Notes under the pieces: model-generated | What the model saw: only the letters and a program-made list of their open reading frames with translations | Database searches by the model: none | Told to the model about the DNA's origin: nothing | Assembly (NCBI GenBank): GCA_949752735.1 | Contig: OX457046.1 | Location: 34,357,555-34,421,554, forward strand | Direction: 5' to 3' | Origin: Lumbricus terrestris | Lineage: Eukaryota; Annelida; Clitellata; Crassiclitellata; Lumbricidae | DNA: 64,000 nucleotides | Shown: positions 11,701 to 22,869 of the stretch, piece by piece | Layout of the letters: each line of letters begins with the position of its first letter | Position numbering within the stretch: the first letter of the stretch is position 1 | Position numbers and translations under genes: made by a program

Positions 11701-14700
11701 ATTAGTGGAATAAAGGACACGCAACAATACTTTCAAACAAAGGGCAATAAGTTCAACGGTGACAACCAATTGATTGTTTACATAAACAAAAGACAATGTG
11801 CTCGCCTACTCAGTCAAAAAAAATCAATAGGTAGTGAAGCATAGCTCCATGCTCCAATATCAAAGGGTCAGAATAGTAGACCTGCACATGGCAGAAGATG
11901 GATGCCAGATTTAATCGAAAATGAAACAGTGGTAGCAGACAGAAGAGGTACTAGGAATGAGGTACTAGTTAGGAATCAGCTTCGAAATAAAAGACTGCAT
12001 GAGATTCAACATTCATTCGTGGGTTTGCATGATCGACTACTCAAGTGCAGATTCAATCAATCAATCAATCAATCAACCAACCTATTGAATAAAAGCACCT
12101 ACTGAAGTGTTTGTTGGTGAAATCAAGATGCCAGATGTTGACACGCAAGTCATCGGCCGACAGGAACGTCTCCTGGTCGCTGTTCACAGACAAAGAGTTG
12201 ACGAAAAATGCGTGAACGTTGTTGTAGATTCGTCGCGGACTGGATTCCACGTACGTCGTCACGGTCTTCAGAACTGGAAGCCGCAGGGATGTCACGTTGC
12301 TTGGGTCACAAGGCTGCCCGGTTTCATCTTCCACGTTGGATCCATCCAACTCTCTGCAACGTTCGGCAATCTTCCATAACTTGATCACCTTAGCTGCGAG
12401 AAGAAAACATTCGGCTAAAAATGGCCAACTATATTTAGGCAGATTCTGCACCAGTCTTAACATCACGACATATTATACATGTATATAAACTTCCTTTCCA
12501 AACTGAATTATTCTCTTGCCCTTTAAGCTCCATCCTAATGAATGCAAGCAACATATAGCAATATAGCGTATTTCGGTATCTCTCCCTGGCATAATCAGCT
12601 TCATACTTCGGTTCCCATCCTGACGACTGTTCTGCAGGAGTTTTGCTTTCAACCTACACCAGGTTGTGACATGGCAATTAACATGCCGGGTGAGAACCTC
12701 TGTTTTCTATAATAATGGTTATAATACAGAGGTCCTTGGATCAACTGAGGTGATACATAGACCAATGATAACTTTGAATCAGGCGTTAGTGCAACGACAT
12801 CTGAAGATATATAACTAGACAGAACTTCTTCGGACGAGCTTTCATCTTCGGAAGGTGCTAGTCCCAAGCCGGGAAAGGAGGAGGGCGACACTAATCATCT
12901 CTGATAATAATACATGGTGTCACTAAACAGCAACAAGCTTGGATGAGCTCAACACCCTATTATGATTACGGGTCGATGGGCCTTTGTGCCCCTCCCCCCC
13001 ATTGAAAATTAACTTGGGCACCTGGGTCACATTTTTCTACAATTTTGACAGACCTACATGCATTGAAATAAAACCCATGTCTAACATTTGGATGTCGTAA
13101 TGCAACGTTCTTACTGTTGGTCGAGAGGAGGAAGTGCGATGAGGCCGTTGTTTGTCTAACCCACTGAACGTCAACAATCCGTTCGCCAATTTCTGTGCTC
13201 TGCAGGCAGTCGAATTCTCGCACATGGCTTTGGAACCTTGAGTAAGTGCTGTATTCAACATTGTCACTCTGCAGTTGACAGAGGAAGTAATGCAAATGCA
13301 GTAATGCATGATTGCATGTACAATTGTACATAATTAAACATGTTTGCATCCAGGCATGTACATTGTTGTACACTATAAATTTGTGTACATATGCAGGTAT
13401 AGCTGTAATTAATGTGTATCATATCTATAGATTTATATAGTGCCTCCCGCAGAATGACTATTCAGAGGCGCACTCAGCATAGAAACCCTGGAGGAAGACA
13501 TGCCCTTAAAGAATTAAACTGATGAGGAAAACGAGTCACTATTTTAGCTACATGAAATGTGTGTGTACTCATATTAGACCCTTTATACACAAAGCAATCA
13601 GGTATAAAACCAAAACTTTTTCCTATGCACTAAGTTGCTTAATCACACATTACCAAGTTGCCTTCTTTCTATTCTAACTAATTGTCTTGGCTACTTCTAA
13701 GCGCTTATTTTCTGTTCAAGTGGTTAAAATTATAAGCGTAACAGATTATGCATGATACAATTCATAGGCTTGCGTGATACAACTTACCGAAGACTGACGA
13801 CGCAGGACTGAAACGTGGCCGCTTTTGTCACCAGTGGCCAGAAGCTGCCCACTGTGACTGAATTTCATACATGATATTGCATCTGTTTCAATGAAATTGG
13901 AATACAAGTAAGTAAGAAGTAATGGCAAACTGATGCAGCATGCAATGGAGGATCAACTAATGAGTGCTCTATTACGACATAAACTTTCTGCCTATGTAAA
14001 CTATCCTCAGTCAACATAAAAACATGCTGTATTGTGACTGGTTTTCCTACATTCTTGTTCTTCATGATCAAGCAAAAATATGCACTATGACTTAATAACA
14101 AATTCACTATCAGGACATTAAGCCCTACATGACCTCACAAGTCATGACCAGCAATTTCTCAGCAAAATCAAAAAAATCAACAACAAAAAATGAGGTGCAT
14201 TAAAATGTTACAAATCGGCCCTTACACAAAACTGAGGTCAATTTTTAAGAGGTCATTGTTAAATTTGTTTTATGCATAACAACATACAAAATAAAAAATG
14301 ACGAACTAAAATAAATCTGATACCTTCACCAAGTTCACCTTCATCGCCTTTCTTCTGAGTTACACGCCACTGCCATAACGAACCTAGAAGAACATAATAC
14401 AACAAACTCAATGATGAAGTAAGCTTACAAAGCAATCTTTTGGATTAAAAGTTTAACTACAATGGGCAAATACAAACATTTTTTATCAGAAAATAGCAAC
14501 TGTGTCATGTGCTCTACTGATTCAAGAAGAGGTTGCTTTCAGAAGTGGCATATTGTTGCTTTTACGCTATTCTTCCCCAAAACAAGAGAACATCCTCGAG
14601 GCAGAATGGAGTTTTTAGCAAGGAAAGTCTTGCTTCATACAGTGTCTCTCGTTTTCGTAAATTTGCTTATGCCTGCCTAGTTTTTAAGTAGTGCGGCCGA

Positions 14701-15368
14701 AAGAGTGCACAATGTTGGATATATCGACCATCGACAAGAAAAAGTACAATCAAACTTCATATTTATACAGCTAAAATGGTTTTAATGCTACTTATGGTCA
14801 AGAACACAAGCGTCAATTAACAGTTCACCAATCATTCAAAGTCTAATAGTTGCAATTCAAAGCCGGTTCCAGTCTTTAACCCTTTCTCGTATTGCTTTAT
14901 CTATCAAAACACAAACATGAGATTTTCGTGTTAGTGCTCCCCTTATAATCGCATAAAAAGATCATATTGGATCAATTTGTAAAAAAAAGCCTCATAGATC
15001 TGAAGACTAAATAAAACTAGCTACTAACCAGCCATGGAACAACTTTACAACAGATTAAATACCCGAATAAAAATTATAAACACGAAACTTAAAAGTCCAA
15101 AATTCATATCTACGCAGAACTGCCGGGCACCGAAGAGCTGTCCCGGAAATCATAGCATCGCATGATACTTTACAGCATGACGTAAATTCCACCTCTGGCA
15201 AGACTTGGTCGATTATAACATTTAATTCAACTTTAATTTATTTTTTCGCATGTCTTTATTTTAACGAAATGATTGGCCGTTTTAACGAACTTTATTGAAT
15301 ATAAATAAATGAAGACTTTTGTTAGGAATCTTGTGATTACCTTTCATACGTGCGTCAAAGTACGTCAT
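8762..15368 (-). CDS. PPP2R2: PP2A regulatory subunit B (B55 / PPP2R2 family), last exon frameshifted
   Basis: B55 subunits are WD40 propellers that direct the PP2A phosphatase to its substrates. Exons in transcript order are 15341-15368, 14324-14383, 13788-13882, 13115-13268, 12103-12393, 10964-11128, 10293-10548 and 8762-9043. Family blocks are clear: [86 protein letters not shown]-like [20 protein letters not shown] and [14 protein letters not shown]. The last exon then changes frame. After LLN the B55 sequence resumes one frame over as [15 protein letters not shown] and runs to [13 protein letters not shown] and a stop. One extra A at about 8929-8933 would give the conserved LKPKKV. The indel is either an assembly error or a real lesion. 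The start MTYFDARMK is short but in phase. The paralogue (A to D) cannot be assigned. Confidence 0.9.
9342..9519. mobile_element. hAT-like MITE with two internal 32-bp units
   Basis: The element starts CAGGGCTTAAAGTGTGG and ends CCACACTTTTAGCACTG, an imperfect inverted repeat of 17 bp. It is flanked on both sides by the perfect 8-bp duplication TCAATGAC. Inside are about two units of a 32-bp sequence containing GGGGCGTCCAGGCACTTC. The 753-bp copy at 53220-53972 has the same ends with about twenty units. It lies in intron 7 of the PP2A subunit gene. Confidence 0.88.
9640..9880 (-). mobile_element. LINE 3'-end remnant
   Basis: Read on the minus strand, decayed coding sequence of the kind found at LINE C-termini leads into a tail of the type GAGAGCACTTCTGAGTAG then CTTAAAGAGGCACTGTA. 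Better-preserved copies of this terminus occur at 27958-28140 and 59826-60060. This copy is heavily mutated. Confidence 0.5.
10653..10848 (-). mobile_element. tRNA-derived SINE, family 1
   Basis: On the minus strand this reads GGGGCTCAGTGGTGTAGTGG (box A-like), then a B box GGTTCGAATCC, then a body containing CGGCGTGAAACTCCGATTC and a tail of the form GAGTAGAAATCTTGAAGGGGCGCTGTAA. It matches the fuller copy at 34527-34750. It lies in intron 6 of the PP2A subunit gene. Confidence 0.85.
11214..11467. mobile_element. hAT-like MITE, CAGTGGCGTAGCC family
   Basis: The element begins CAGTGGCGTAGCCAGG and ends TCTACGCCACTG, with a perfect 8-bp target duplication ATTGTAGC. It is 254 bp with AT-rich internal sequence. 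Relatives are at 31210-31369 and, lacking clear ends, at about 20710-20945. It lies in intron 5 of the PP2A subunit gene. Confidence 0.9.
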
Positions 15369-16837
15369 TGAGTTTCTAGGACGAAGTCTGAAAATATTAA
15401 ATGCTTGAGGTGTGCGCAACTACAGGCGGCGCTTAAATAAAAAAGTAAGTAAATGAAATTGACGGCGATGAACGGTGTCATGAAACGGAGTATCCCCCCC
15501 GAAAGCTATCCGGTGGGATGAATTAATCTATCCCCCCGGATGGAATTAACCGGTCTATACTATCCGGGGGGATAAACCATTCTATCCCCTTTTTTGAAAA
15601 ATGAGCATAATAAAAAAAATTATGCTGTAATCAAAATTTAAAGTGACTCTAATTGTTTTAAGTGTCCTAAGCAATGCTCAGATAAAGGCAACTCGAATTT
15701 ATTTAGTGACTCTGAGTGTTTTTAAGTGTCTTAAAAGTTTTAAGTGCTCTAAAAACAGGGAAAAAGAAATTATATAGTAAGAATAAACATACTTGTTAGT
15801 GTCATTGTTCAACATAAAGCAGATGAAAATTAATTTGCCCAAAAAAATACACGCGGAAGCGGTTTTTTCGACTTTTTGTAATTTGGGGGGATACAATTAA
15901 TACGGGGGATACTCTATTTCGTGACAACGGCACATGAAACTTTCGCATCATATTTATTGTATTTATTTATCGCATTTCTATAGCCCCTTCAATCTCTCCC
16001 GACTACAGCGCATTGGAGTTTCACGCCGAAGTGCACAAGCGAATGCTTTGCTCAAGGTCAAGGGTCCTAGCTTACGCGGCGGTTTGAGGTGGATTCGAAC
16101 CTGGAATTTCCTGCTCTAAGCATGACTGCACCCCACAAATATGAAACCCTAAAGAGTCAATCAGCTTCATTTGGCGACTCACAGTAACCTGTCAATATAT
16201 ACACGTTACAAGAACTAGTCATTGTGATCGAGAATTGGGCTGACGCTGAAACATCACAATCTGGTACTCATTACCAACCAGCATTTAATCAATCGCTTAA
16301 ATGTGTTTTTATCTTATGCTTACCACAGCACGTTAAACAACAGCGCATTGTCTTTATTGTGAATTCGTGACAGCCCTAGATCCTATACGCAGCCGATCAA
16401 GCAGAACTCTTGGAATGAGCTCCGTTGTGCTAGGACTATAGTCTCACCACTGTTCCTTTTGAACTTAAAAACTACTATATTAGCCGTAGTTGAACAGAGA
16501 GTGCTTCCCAGTACAATACATCGATCAATCCAGGTGAAGCTGCATGGTTTCACAGTCTTAAGGTCATCTACAATTCAGTTTCGGATCTTAGAGTTCAGGC
16601 TTCAACAATCAACAAATCTAGTGCCATTCAAAATTGAGTAAATTGTAAGGGTGTAATAAAGAAACAATTCGGACATGGTTGGAGTTTTCTGTTTAGAAAA
16701 GTTAGGTATTTTTGGGCAATTATTTATTTTCGGAGATTAAACCGATAACCCCTCCAAATATGCTTAAGTTGGCAAATTGTAATGCACAAAGAAAGCAGAA
16801 TAAAACGTATTCCTCAAATTTTATTCTTCTGTTCAGA
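15369..16837. other. Intergenic, no gene seen
   Basis: This is the upstream region of the PP2A subunit gene, running to the 3' end of TMEM223. It holds the SINE at 15955-16134 and a patch at 15490-15920 with C/G runs (CCCCCCGAAAGCTATCCGG) that looks like decayed mobile DNA. No coding family was recognised. Confidence 0.55.
15955..16134 (-). mobile_element. tRNA-derived SINE, family 1 (decayed)
   Basis: On the minus strand the B box GGTTCGAATCCACCTC is intact and the body AACTCCAATGCGCTGTAGTC and tail TTGAAGGGGCTATAG are recognisable. Box A is eroded. Confidence 0.7.
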
Positions 16838-19027
16838 CTACTTCAGAGATCGATTCAAACCGACGACATAATCAAATAAACGTGGCTCCACAAATTTTCC
16901 ATCTCTTTTGTCCATCAGATAAAAGAACCACCGTCCTCGTATCTTCACGGAGACCTGAACGCCCTTCGCCAGACGTGACTGGGTGCAGCTGATGTCCTGC
17001 AGAGGAACCACGAAATCCTTGGTTCTTCCGAAGTGAGTGTACGTAGTGACACGTACCATCCGACCTCCCTTCTCGAGAATCAGCTTCGTTATCGTTCTGA
17101 GAGGATAGATCCACGTAAAGAACAGGACAACGTAACCTACAATAATTAATCACCACAATTGTGTAGAAAAGAAAGAAGAAGAAGAAGAGAATGCAAGTTA
17201 TGCAACTGAGCTAGGCTGCAAGGCAGAGCCACTGGTATGAAATGTCAGCAACCTCATTTTCTAAGAAACGGCATACAGGAATGTATACAGAAACTTTCAA
17301 GAGGGGCAAAAAATTTTGGTCTTGGGTCTGAAAAAATTTCTTTGACTTTTCCCCGAAAAAACTGATGACCTTTTTTAGTCATTTGGTCAAAGTTTTCTGG
17401 AAAAATGTCTCTTGCAGATACACCACCAAGCCAACTATAACAGAACTAAGGTAACTGATGACCTTGGTTCTGCTTCCGCAACATTGATTGAAAGCTTGTT
17501 CAAACCTACTAGGTCATGTCCAATGCACATTCTCAATGGGGTGGAGCCATGGCCGGATTGGCACCCATGGATCCGCCCCTGACGGCATACAAGGGCAAGT
17601 TGTGTTCCTCATTATACCTGAGTCAGTCACTGGGCGCAAATGGAGCAGAAATCTCTAATGAAACTTACGCACTGCTGTGAATTTTAATTCTCAACCTCTC
17701 AGTTGATAGTTCGCTATGCAAATCACAACATTATACTATTTCAAAATGGAAGTTAATTGCCATGAAATCAAAAGGAGAAGGGCACCATCAGGGATGATCA
17801 CAGGGGTGTTGTGGGACAAGGACAAAAGACTGGCAAAGGACTGGGGAAAATGGAGAAGCTGGGATGCTCGATGACCAAACATGTTCTCAAAAAGACAACG
17901 GTACTTAGGTTTTGTTCATCAATTCATTGCTGGGCAACTCTTCTTCTAAAGAAAAATCTGAAACATTTACTATCGTTTCACGTCATAACTCAAAAGTTCA
18001 TACTAAATATGTACAAATTATGCATAAAGAATTAACATTGACTAAATCAGCTAACCACGGCCTTACATTCGAAGTTTTCCAGTTGAAGTTTCCATTGTCA
18101 TGCCAATAAATACACAAAATTAGTTTTAAAACTTTTGAAATTATCTATTTTTGTGGCTTGAACCCGTAAACTCCTTAAATATGTTCATGCCACTTTACTA
18201 CCATGCTTCATCACTTACCACAGAAAGTAAGTACCTCTATGACTGAAAGCAGCTGGCACCAAAATAACTGCTACAAAATAGACTAATGACCGAGCTAGAT
18301 GACTAAAAGAACAGTGACGCGCTCGGCTTTTCAGTGGTGCTTTAGAAATTTTGAGTTTACGATTACGATTTTGACAGCAAATATAATGAGGTAAACCTGC
18401 ACATATTTCTTTTATACAAAATGATGATTTTCTTAAAATATCTTTAGCTGTGATATATAGTTACCAACTTATCATTCTCTCTCCTATGATGCTTCAACAA
18501 AAAGAATTAAATACTAATATTGACTGCTCACCAAGTGCCATGCAGGCAACAGCTATTCGATATTTGTGCTGGTTCTGAAAGTTCAGCACCATGTTCGAGA
18601 ATGAGCTCTGGCCTTCATTTGACCTTGTGTCCAGTCCAGTCATACCGGAGTACGCAAACAGCGCCATATTGGCCCAGAAGAAAAACTGAACGATTCCAAA
18701 AATGGACAGCATTCTGAAGAATTGTGTGTTTGAATACGTGAAGACCGTGACATCTTTGGCAACATTTGCATTGACTTCGAATGTCCGGTTCTCTGGTCCA
18801 TTTGCATAAAAGCGTTTTGTTGGTTTGGCAAGCTGTCGCTGTTCTGGGAATCGAAAACTAAATCTGTAAACTTTCTTCACAGTCTGAAAAGCAACGGATT
18901 TGACAGAAGACAGATCCTGGTGAAGAACGCAACTGTTTCTAGAAATAGGGCATGTAGCAAATGCCAAAAAGGCCCTTTTTGAACATCTGAGGAGGTTATT
19001 TGACATACAAATCAAGATCTGCGACAT
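16838..19027 (-). CDS. TMEM223: Transmembrane protein 223 (TMEM223), mitochondrial
   Basis: TMEM223 is an inner mitochondrial membrane protein linked to cytochrome c oxidase assembly. Two exons, 18532-19027 and 16838-17136, join G/GT in frame to give 264 codons, longer than human (about 202) because of the N-terminus. The leader of roughly 80 residues is rich in Ser, Arg, Lys and Phe and has no acidic cluster, consistent with a mitochondrial presequence. The core has DVTVFTYSNTQFFRML, then a membrane segment FGIVQFFFWANMALFAYSG, and a second one, YRIAVACMALGYVVLFFTW, that spans the splice junction. The C-terminal domain carries HFGRTKDFVVPLQDISC, KIRGRWFFYLMDKRDG and LFDYVVGLNRSLK, which match the family. 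An internal start such as MSNN at codon 8 cannot be excluded. Confidence 0.9.
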
Positions 19028-20325
19028 GATTAAACAAAGCGAATGGATATTCTACTTGAAGCACTTTTGTTGCCACAACGTAGAGCTGAAGAGAGCTGAA
19101 ATAAAAATATAACACTTGTCAATTGCAATCTCAAAATTCCTGCAGCGCCCCAAAAAAGTGGGAATATTCAGCTTGTTCAATCAAACTATGTACAGTGATA
19201 CAGTCATATCAAAATGTTACAGTCACATCAAAATGTTAGTATTATACACTTTCCCTAACGATTGAGAGATATCGTATCATATCTGGACAGCTATGAATAA
19301 CAGCATGAATAATTCAGCGTTGCTTTCGGCACAGACATCTTGAGTAAAGACAAACACCTTCAGGCAACAAGTAGATGAAGAGGAAACCTCAGAATGAGCT
19401 TAACTTGCAGATGATGGGAAGATCTTGATATTGCTCGTTTTGCAAAAAAATGGTCGGGTGAGATCCTATAACGACGCAAACTTGCTTGAATGGATACCAC
19501 GCCATTTAAGCTCCTGTATCTAAAACTGTACTAGCGGGGGTGCCTGGCATTGTTAGGGAAATTTGTGTTTCGTCCTTCACCCAAACCCAGGGTTTATGGG
19601 ATGGGGACGGGGTGGTCCTGGTGGCCCTCTGTCTAGATGCAAGGTTTCAGATGAATAGTTGAGAAAGGGTGGCTAAGATATCACACCTACAGGTGCCTTG
19701 ACGTACAGTCTAAGGAGACTCTAAGGAATGTAATTGAAAATCATCGAAATATCTCGGCGCCACACAAAAGTCACGCCAGAGACCCAGCTTATCAACCAGC
19801 GTTATCACAAATCGAGTGCGCAATAGTCAGACTGCTTAGTTCGTTCGTTCCGGTGTGAGGTAACAATCCGGAGAGGTCATGCCGAGGATTCAGCATGATG
19901 CTACGGTGCAAACCTGGCTAGTTACAACTGCCTACAGACACAACCTCCAAGTTTTAACATAAGTGCGTGTAAATATATCGGTACACTGTTTATAATCAAG
20001 TTCTGATACAAATCAACAGCTACAGACAAAAATACTATCAGATAAATAAATTATAAACAACACGCTCATTCCTACCGCAAAAAGTAAACCGGAAGTACTA
20101 CTACTCTAGAAACCAGTTTTAATTGCTTTAAATCATGTGCTTTAAACCAGAAATAAAACCTACTAATGTCGGCAGCAGGGTAAATTTAAAGCAATATAAA
20201 AATTTATCATTTCACAATTTACTTCCAAACCAATTCAGTTTCACGAATAATTTTTCAATCGTGACATCAATTACGAAAATCTTCTGTAGTCTCAAAAGAC
20301 AGTTTTTCCGAGCACGTAACGCGAA
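19028..20325. other. Intergenic, no gene seen
   Basis: This is the region upstream of TMEM223 and 5' of the tRNA gene. It has mixed composition and no open frame resembling a known family. No transposon ends were identified with confidence. Confidence 0.55.
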
Positions 20326-20397
20326 TCCTCGTTAGTATAGTGGTGAGTATCCCCGCCTGTCACGCGGGAGACCGGGGTTCAATTCCCCGACGGGGAG
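20326..20397 (+). tRNA. tRNA-Asp (GTC)
   Basis: This is a complete 72-nt intronless tRNA gene. The acceptor stem TCCTCGT pairs with ACGGGGA, with discriminator G. Box A reads TTAGTATAGTGG, the anticodon stem-loop is CCCGC-CTGTCAC-GCGGG with anticodon GTC, and the T arm is CGGGG-TTCAATT-CCCCG, containing box B. All stems pair, with one G-U pair in the acceptor. The 3' CCA is not encoded, as expected in eukaryotes. This looks like a functional gene rather than a SINE head because no repeat body follows. Confidence 0.97.
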
Positions 20398-22869
20398 TCC
20401 AGCTTTTGTAATTCGTAGCCATCATCTCGTTTTATGTATTGGGCTCTTCAGATCCATCTTTGTTTTTGTACTTCCGCAGGGAAACCACTTCAAAAACTTG
20501 ACAATGACTCCTTCACATTGTCGGACATATTAATAATAATATTCCTTTATTGACATTCAATCTGTTCAATTAGGCCTATGTTCATTTTCCTTGCTAATAC
20601 TAAATAAAAAAAAACCTGCGGTCATTTCGAATACACAATTTTTACAGTACTGTAAACCTGCAGCATTTGTCAGGATTCCACCCTTTAATCTGACCTTTGC
20701 AATCAGTGTAACGTTGTAGTCAGGAATTTATGATGAGGGAGGGGTTGGGGTTTTTATGGCCTGGCCGGATGCCCTTCCTGACACCAACCCAACAGTATCA
20801 CAGTAAATAAAAATGGAATAAAGTAATAAAGGGAATAAAGTAAGAAAAACAATTGCTACTACAAACAATTGTTTTGTTTTTCTTATTTAAATGGATAAAT
20901 AACCTTTAAAAACACTTTTTCCTAAACCAATGGCCTCCACTGACCCAGGGTGAGCGAAAATGATGGTCCTAAGCAGCAAGTGGAACCGAGACGAGTTAAT
21001 AGTGCTCCGAGGGGGGGGCGAATAGCCAAAGGGAGATAAATCCATGCTGTCTGGTAATTTATTCATTCATTCTGAAAATCAAGGTATATCAGCTCTCTGT
21101 CGCCCAGTATCTAATGTTGAAGCAAGTCATGCTATTCGCTCTGCTATGAAGGGGCAACTCCTAGTAGGCCTACCACGGGCTTGCTTAGCGAACAGAAAAC
21201 GCAGAGCTTTCTCGGTTGTAGGGTCGTCCATCTGGAGTGACTTCCATTCAAAGCTGCATTTATTACATCTGACCAGCTTTGTTTCATAAAGCTCTTGTCC
21301 TTTTTCTTTCGCTGTGGCTGGGCTGGGCGTAGAATTCTTGTAGGGTGCTATATAAAGAAAGAAGGAACCAATGAATGAAAGAAATCCGCCACTGGCTGTT
21401 CTCTGCCAGTGCCAGTCCCAAGCCTGGATGAAGGAGGGCGACACTAATCATCTTTGGTATGGCAGCGTCGTTAAACATGTAACATGAGGGAAATGAATGA
21501 AAGAACCATGTACGTATGCCTGTAGGTAAGAATTTATGTGAGTATAACTGTGAAAACTAGTGTACGCGTCTGAATTAGAATCACAATACACTGTACAACT
21601 GTTCAGCCTGTCTTCTGTAACAATTCTTCAAAATTAAATCAGTTTAATTTTTAACACCTATCAACGAATTGTTAATATCGCCTGACAGTTAAAGCTGGCA
21701 ATCTTAATCCTTTTAGCTAAAAAAATATACCTGGACAGAACGTGAATACTTACTTAAGTTACGCTGCAAGCAACACAACGCAAGACATAATAGCCCATCA
21801 CCAGTATAGGCATTGCAAAGGTACTGTAGTACTGCACAGACAGAGGCAAAAACAGTTGCAACATGTGCTTTCATACAAGAGTCTAATGATAAATCTGCTT
21901 TTCATGCATAATTTCATGGCAGTGAGAATATGGCAAAGACAAAACAGTTTGGTCTAATCTTTTGATGACAGGTTCTGGTAGAAAAATCACAGAGAACTGT
22001 GGTTTGTCCAATCTTAGTAGCCACATGGTGCTATTATAGCTTACAAAGTTTCACACCACTTAACATAACCTGGACAGTGCACAGTAATTTCTATCTAAAC
22101 ATACACAGATTTGTCCATTGCCAAAACATTCTATTTTCCAGAAAAATTCGGTTGATATCAGTTCCAATTAAGTCTTAACAGACGAGACACAGTCAACAGA
22201 TTAAAAAGGAATATTGCATTAAATTACTGAAACTCAGAACGCTAGACTTGTGAATCATATCCGACAGACACATGCCACGTGGTAGATATCATCATTTTAC
22301 CGCAGAGTTGAGGATATGCACCATCCATATATCACATACGCAAAAATCATATTATTGACCCCCATTGCAATTTTTACGGACCCCCTACACGTGCGTACAA
22401 ATAAGCTTCTCTACGCCCTTCCCCTTTAAAAAGCTAATTAGCTAAAGTCATATGTAAAGACATTTATTTTACCATTGGCTACTATTTATTTTTTTAAACA
22501 TCATATTTGCTAGATAAAACTTAACTGTTTTGGTTTACAGTTTAGATTTGAACAGAATTTAATCCAAATGCAATCAAAAGCCACTGGACAGCTATAGGCT
22601 AATAAAGAGTTATAAATAGGCTAATTTGGACGTAATCATAATTATACTTTATTTTGCGTACATACATTTTTTCGACACCCCCCCCTGCACCCGTACGCAA
22701 ATCCGATTACCCCTCCTTCCCTGCACATGTTATATATGGACAGCCCTTATAGAGGGCTATATAAATGCCTGAAATGAATGAATGAATGAATAGAGGCAGT
22801 AACTCCATTACCACATCAACTGGAAATGATCGGAGTGGCAGAAAGGAACAATAGATATTATCGTGGATG
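20398..22869. other. Intergenic between tRNA-Asp and GANAB 3' end
   Basis: There is no host gene here. It contains an internal piece of the CAGTGGCGTAG MITE family (about 20710-20945), a LINE 3' end (21030-21360) and a LINE/SINE-type tail with GAATGAATGAATGAATAG at about 22740-22790. The rest (about 21540-22700) is AT-rich with nothing recognised. Confidence 0.6.
21030..21360 (+). mobile_element. LINE 3'-end remnant
   Basis: The plus-strand translation contains KRRAFSVVGSSIWSDF, a degraded form of the RAFSVVGPxLWNxLP block found near the C-terminus of CR1/L2-type reverse transcriptases. It is followed by a 3' tail GGGTGCTATATAAAGAAAG. No catalytic domain is present. Confidence 0.7.
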
